Below are positions 59,785 to 64,000 of a DNA stretch of 64,000 nt, piece by piece (the first letter of the stretch is position 1; the number at the start of each line of letters is the position of its first letter). The notes under the pieces were generated by a model. It searched no databases, was not told where the DNA came from, and saw only the letters and a list, made by a program, of their open reading frames with translations. Source of the stretch: Pectinophora gossypiella (Eukaryota > Arthropoda > Insecta > Lepidoptera > Gelechiidae); the NCBI RefSeq assembly GCF_024362695.1, contig NC_065407.1:4650001-4714000 (forward strand), in the 5' to 3' direction. The position numbers and the translations under genes are program-made.

Positions 59785-61544
59785 ACATTGCCAACTGTGC
59801 CACGACTTCAAGTAGATGAAACTTTTAAACCTGTAGTAGGGGCGAACGTGAGTTGTTACCTAAATCAGTGTCAGGCCAGTTATATATGGAGGCTAGATAG
59901 TCCACCACTGGCTCACAGCCAATAGCTTTTTTACCCAATTCGGGAAGAGTATCCCATTGAGTTATAATTTAATAAGCGCACGTGAAATGAAACGCAAAGG
60001 TGTTTTTTTTTTAATTAGTAGATTGCTAGGAAATGGCTTTGTTTGCATTGGAGCGAAGTATCACGTAGTGGATTCTTATTTATAGAGCATAATGACTAGA
60101 GTAGATTAATTTTGTTGCGTTTTATTTGTTATTACTTTTATATCTAGATAAAATATATAGGTAGCTGCGTACAATTTTATTTTGGTAGATTATTTTCTTT
60201 GCACATTTTGGTACTACAAGTTGTTTTACTATTAATATTCAACGGTTGTAATTTCGTTTTCTTCTAACAGCCGTATTTTTAAACGATTTTTAAGTTTTAA
60301 GGGCCACGTTAAATGATACTTAGACTGTAATGTGTCACAGGTTATTTATTTGACGAAATTATACTTTGTATACAAATCTTTACAAAAATATACAGCTGGA
60401 GCCTTTAATGAAACAGCATAGCCCCGCAACTACAAAGTAAGCCCAGCAATTACAGCTCCGCCTTGCAATAACTGTCACTATTTCGCCCATTCTCTTTAAA
60501 GTAACCAATTTACCTGTAATTCCACTGTCTAACTGGCCGAACAGCAGTCATAGCAAGGATTCCAGCAGGAATTACTTGGATGAATGCCAGCTACGTTGCA
60601 ATTAGCCCTGCACTACTGACTCTAGCGGAATACCAAATGGCGAAACAAAGACGACCCGGCGGCAAAAAGTTCTACCAACTTTACAGAGTTGAGTCTTTGT
60701 GATCGGTTGTTCGGAATGTCGGTTCAACTATTCGTTTGGTACTGTCCTATTTCAGAAGAAAGTAGGTATAGTTCGGGTGTTGTACCTGTTTGAAATGATA
60801 GTTGCATTTGGAATAGCGGTTGCTGCCTCTTTCGTTCACTTCTGGATGCTTCTGGATGTCCGTGTTCGTTTCGCCTTTTGTGATTATTAAATATTATAAA
60901 GTATATTATGACCTTTATTTAATTATCGCAATCACGTCACATCACCATAGCTACACACTGCTTTCACTATTCACTTATAGTTCCTTCTTTTAGTGTATAA
61001 TAATAAATAATAAAATAAATAATAATAAAATTTATTTATTTCCACACAAAGCCATTTAGCAATAATTTTAGAGTTACAAAATTAGTAAGGAGCAAGTTAC
61101 AGAATAATAATTTCAGCTGATGTCTAATATAGACTCAAGCCTGTGCTATAGGCATCAGCTACCATCTTAGTTTATTGTAATATTTCTTTCGTTTATTGTT
61201 TTATTTCTGCCTTCCATGTGTAACATTAAGTCGTTTTTTTGTACTCTTTATTTTTTTTAATTTACTCGCGTTTCACCGATCGGCGTGGGTTGAAAATCAG
61301 TGTTGCCCTCTGGGTAAATTTTCACTGAACCCTGGCCTTTTTTGGTGAGCTGCGGCACCCATATACCTTTATATTTTCCAAGTAAATATTAATGTGTATA
61401 TTTTAAAATAATAATGTTGTAAATGTATATGTGGGTCGTAGGTTTTACCTAAATCAACTTTTTTATTATTATTATTATTAGATGTAAACTACGTAGTTTA
61501 CGGACAAACGTGCATTGTCAATGCCGTCATCAACTGGAAAAGGA
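59785..61544. other. No gene recognised
   Basis: A/T-rich; ATT repeat at 61464-61481. Confidence 0.45.
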
Positions 61545-61770
61545 GTTATGCTACACTCCGGACACTTCATACAAAACACCTCGTTTTACACAGACACTAC
61601 ACATTGACGTTACTATACACGCGCATCTTTGTGTGTGTCGTCTGACGCCCATACGAAGACTAAAGCAAGACTGAAGGGGTGAGGTAAGGCGGCTTCAGAC
61701 GCTGGTGGGGAGCAGAGAGGGGCGTTCTATACGCAGTATTATTCCTTATTCTATGGTCATGCTAAAGCTA
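61545..61770 (-). mobile_element. M4 non-autonomous element
   Basis: Reverse-orientation copy: CGTTTTACACAGACACTACA, GCGTTCTATACGCAGTATTA and CCTTATTCTATGG. Confidence 0.65.
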
Positions 61771-62503
61771 TTTCGTAAATATACTGAGGATTGGTGTATA
61801 AATACGAAGTCCAAACCAAATAAAGACTTCTATAAATGATAAGTCACTTTAGGTAATTTTAAATTGGATTTTATTTGAGACTGATACTGTTACATTGTAA
61901 AAAAAATGCGGATCATAAATAAACGTGGGTTACCACAGTAAATTTGGTGTGTCTAACAATATGTAATATTAATACAGGATTAGACCACAAAGGCCGTTAT
62001 CAAGACATCGTATCGATTTATTAAAAAAACAACATGTTAATCGTGTCTTGGCAGATTAAATATCGTCACTACGACATGACGTCTAGCTTTGCAAGCTGCG
62101 TGAGTGCGTGACACTGAGTTTTTCACAGACGGAACAATTTACCGGGATATTAATAAATGTTCCAGTGAAAATAAGATTTTTACTCTTCATGCATTATAAA
62201 CACGTACACAAGAAAGTAAAGCATTTATCTTTGAAATTACTACGCTCAAGTAAATGACAATCACGTTATTTTACATCTTTTTCTTTGTTCCTGCTTCCTT
62301 TTTTGTCTTTCTTTAATTTACCCGTCCCGCTGTGTACAGATAAGCAGTTTATTTTTCCTAATTAAGTAATTATGCTATGTATAATACAAAATGCGATTAT
62401 TTTAAAATCTTGTGTCACAACAGGCAAGAGGAAAAGAGAAAAGAAATGCAATACAAAAACCGTCAACCTCAGGAGGCAATGTTTTGTTTGTTTTAAATAA
62501 TTA

Positions 62504-62645
62504 CAGTCCTGAGCAATATAATATACCCACTTTAGGACTATGTCGCACTAACATATTTGACATTTAGTGAGACTTACAGTTCAATTTGTCAAAAAAGTTA
62601 ATGTGACATGGTACCAAAGTGTATACATATTAATGCTCGTGACCG
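62504..62645 (-). mobile_element. M2 MITE
   Basis: CAGTCCTGAGCAATATAATA ... TGCTCGTGACCG, TA at 62502-62503 and 62646-62647. Confidence 0.82.
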
Positions 62646-62649
62646 TACA

Positions 62650-63828
62650 TAAGTATTTGTGCTTATTCGACACGGAAAGCAAAAAGCCAACTTCTCAGTT
62701 CAAGGTGATGGAAAATTTATATTAGACAAGAAATCGAGTCACGTGTGACCCTTTTTAACTCTATTAATAAATCGAATAACAACTATCTAATCAAAATTAA
62801 TCAATTTCGGTAACAGAGAACCTATCAATCTAGACCAAATATTCCTACAAAAAGTTGGCAACAGATTTGGTTCGTGATTTGGGTTAAACGGCAGACGCAT
62901 TACGTAGGTACCTATACGTTGTTCTGAATGCCTAAACAATGCTGATTATGCAAAACAACACATATAAACACATACAAAATAGATTGCAACGATGACAGAG
63001 TAATGAAACAAAGAGAAATTTGGATTCGCGACATAATTCGATTGTGTTTCCTGTACACGTTCTAACTGTACAATGAGTTTGCATGCGCCTCGTTACGACA
63101 GATAATTTAAAAAAAGAAAATGAACCAATCAGAGGGCTGATAAATGCGTAGCTGAATTGTTTCACAAAAATTACCGACTGACTTATATTTTTATTCTTAT
63201 TCTATGAAAGAACAAACACAAAATATTTTGAATCTACATTAAGTAATTTTGAAAGGAATTAAAAGGACATAGCTTTCTGTTTACTTACGATTTCGAAAGT
63301 TGATTTTATGTTTATCTAAATGTACTATTGTAGAATGACAACAGGACAGTGCTAGCGTAACTAAGTCTAAAGAGTAAGAAAAAACTGTAACAGGATACAG
63401 CTACGGAAAAAATAAGCAGCGATTTCCACAACGGATCCGCCCCTTTTTGTCGTTCATCAAAAATGCAAAACTTTATGAAAATGTATGCAGTTTGGTGTGT
63501 AGCGGATTCCTCGCCTCCGCGGAAAAATTGCGAAACTGTTTGTGATGCAGATGACAAGGATGCCAGTTCCACCAAAATAGTTTCTGTAAAGTTTTCAAAA
63601 AGGATAAAGCGAAGAGTCAGCTTCCAAAGCAAAAAACATTTTTCGCTAGTACCGCAACTGGGATGCTTTTTATAGCAACATACCATTCAATGGATCTCAG
63701 CCCAGGTCTTTTGACGGCTGTGATAGATGGAGTAAAATCAATATGTCGGTTGGGAATGCTGCGGTTTTAAAGTCTCTTTAAATCGTAACACGGAATGTAC
63801 CTTATTCAGTTGTTCATAACATCCTAAA
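62650..63828. other. No gene recognised
   Basis: The opposing frames at 63312-63686 overlap antisense to each other and neither has supporting features. Confidence 0.4.
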
Positions 63829-64000
63829 CCTTCACTAACTTGTCGGTGTAGCTTTCTCCATGCCAGCTTTTTGAGAAAAATAGAGCAGTGAGTTCCCTCT
63901 TGCTTTCCGCCCCGCAGTACTCTGTCTGACGCGAGTGGGATGGTGCCCATAGTAGTCTATTTCAAAGCCGTTCTCCGCCTCTGAATAGTACTGACAGTTA
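63829..64000 (+). repeat. Repeat family U, runs off the window end
   Basis: TTGTCGGTGTAGCTTTCTCC to TGAATAGTACTGACAGTT; continues past 64000. Confidence 0.75.

Noticed and set aside
63312..63686. 124-codon minus-strand gene
   Set aside because: A 70-codon frame runs antisense through the same place and neither shows known motifs; unsupported.

Overview
This window looks like an intergenic to intronic stretch of a repeat-rich insect genome, most likely a moth or butterfly (Lepidoptera). Evidence for this is the AT-rich composition, short introns with GTAAG donors, several tRNA-derived SINE families with poly-A-free or GAA-rich tails, RTE-type LINE remnants, a Helitron-like element with TCTATA and CTAG ends, and many TA-flanked MITEs. 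The assignment to Lepidoptera is inference from recalled repeat styles; no species can be named.

One protein gene is well supported. At 1643-3321 on the minus strand there is a three-exon SLC22-like (organic cation/carnitine transporter-like) membrane transporter of 503 residues, with both splice junctions restoring family motifs. A second, weak candidate is a single 3'-terminal exon at 27264-27421 (+). Everything else that looks like an open reading frame is a repeat remnant or chance.

The rest, about 60 kb, is interspersed repeats. I group them as: S1 (tRNA-derived SINE, about 320 bp), S2 (tRNA-derived SINE with a different tail), S3 (SINE with tRNA-like and 5S-rRNA-like head), S4 and S5 (two more tRNA-derived SINEs), S6 (one tRNA-headed element at 30 kb); L1 (5'-truncated LINE tails with poly-A); RTE-type ORF2 C-terminal scraps at 40.2, 42.7 and 45.1 kb; M1 to M5 (non-autonomous DNA elements) plus three single-copy hairpin MITEs; a family U of unknown class; and a 2 kb Helitron-like element at 50854-52855 carrying an internal array of about 134 bp units.

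Several insertions can be dated relative to each other because target-site duplications and empty sites are visible. Points of most interest: (1) three SINE families with unlike heads and tails share the same central core; (2) five MITE insertions hit the same TATA site in three S2 copies; (3) the Helitron-like element with its palindromic minisatellite; (4) one S2 copy shows the inverted-half structure expected from twin priming; (5) a paralogous empty site proves an L1 insertion. I did not find a new multi-gene system in this window.
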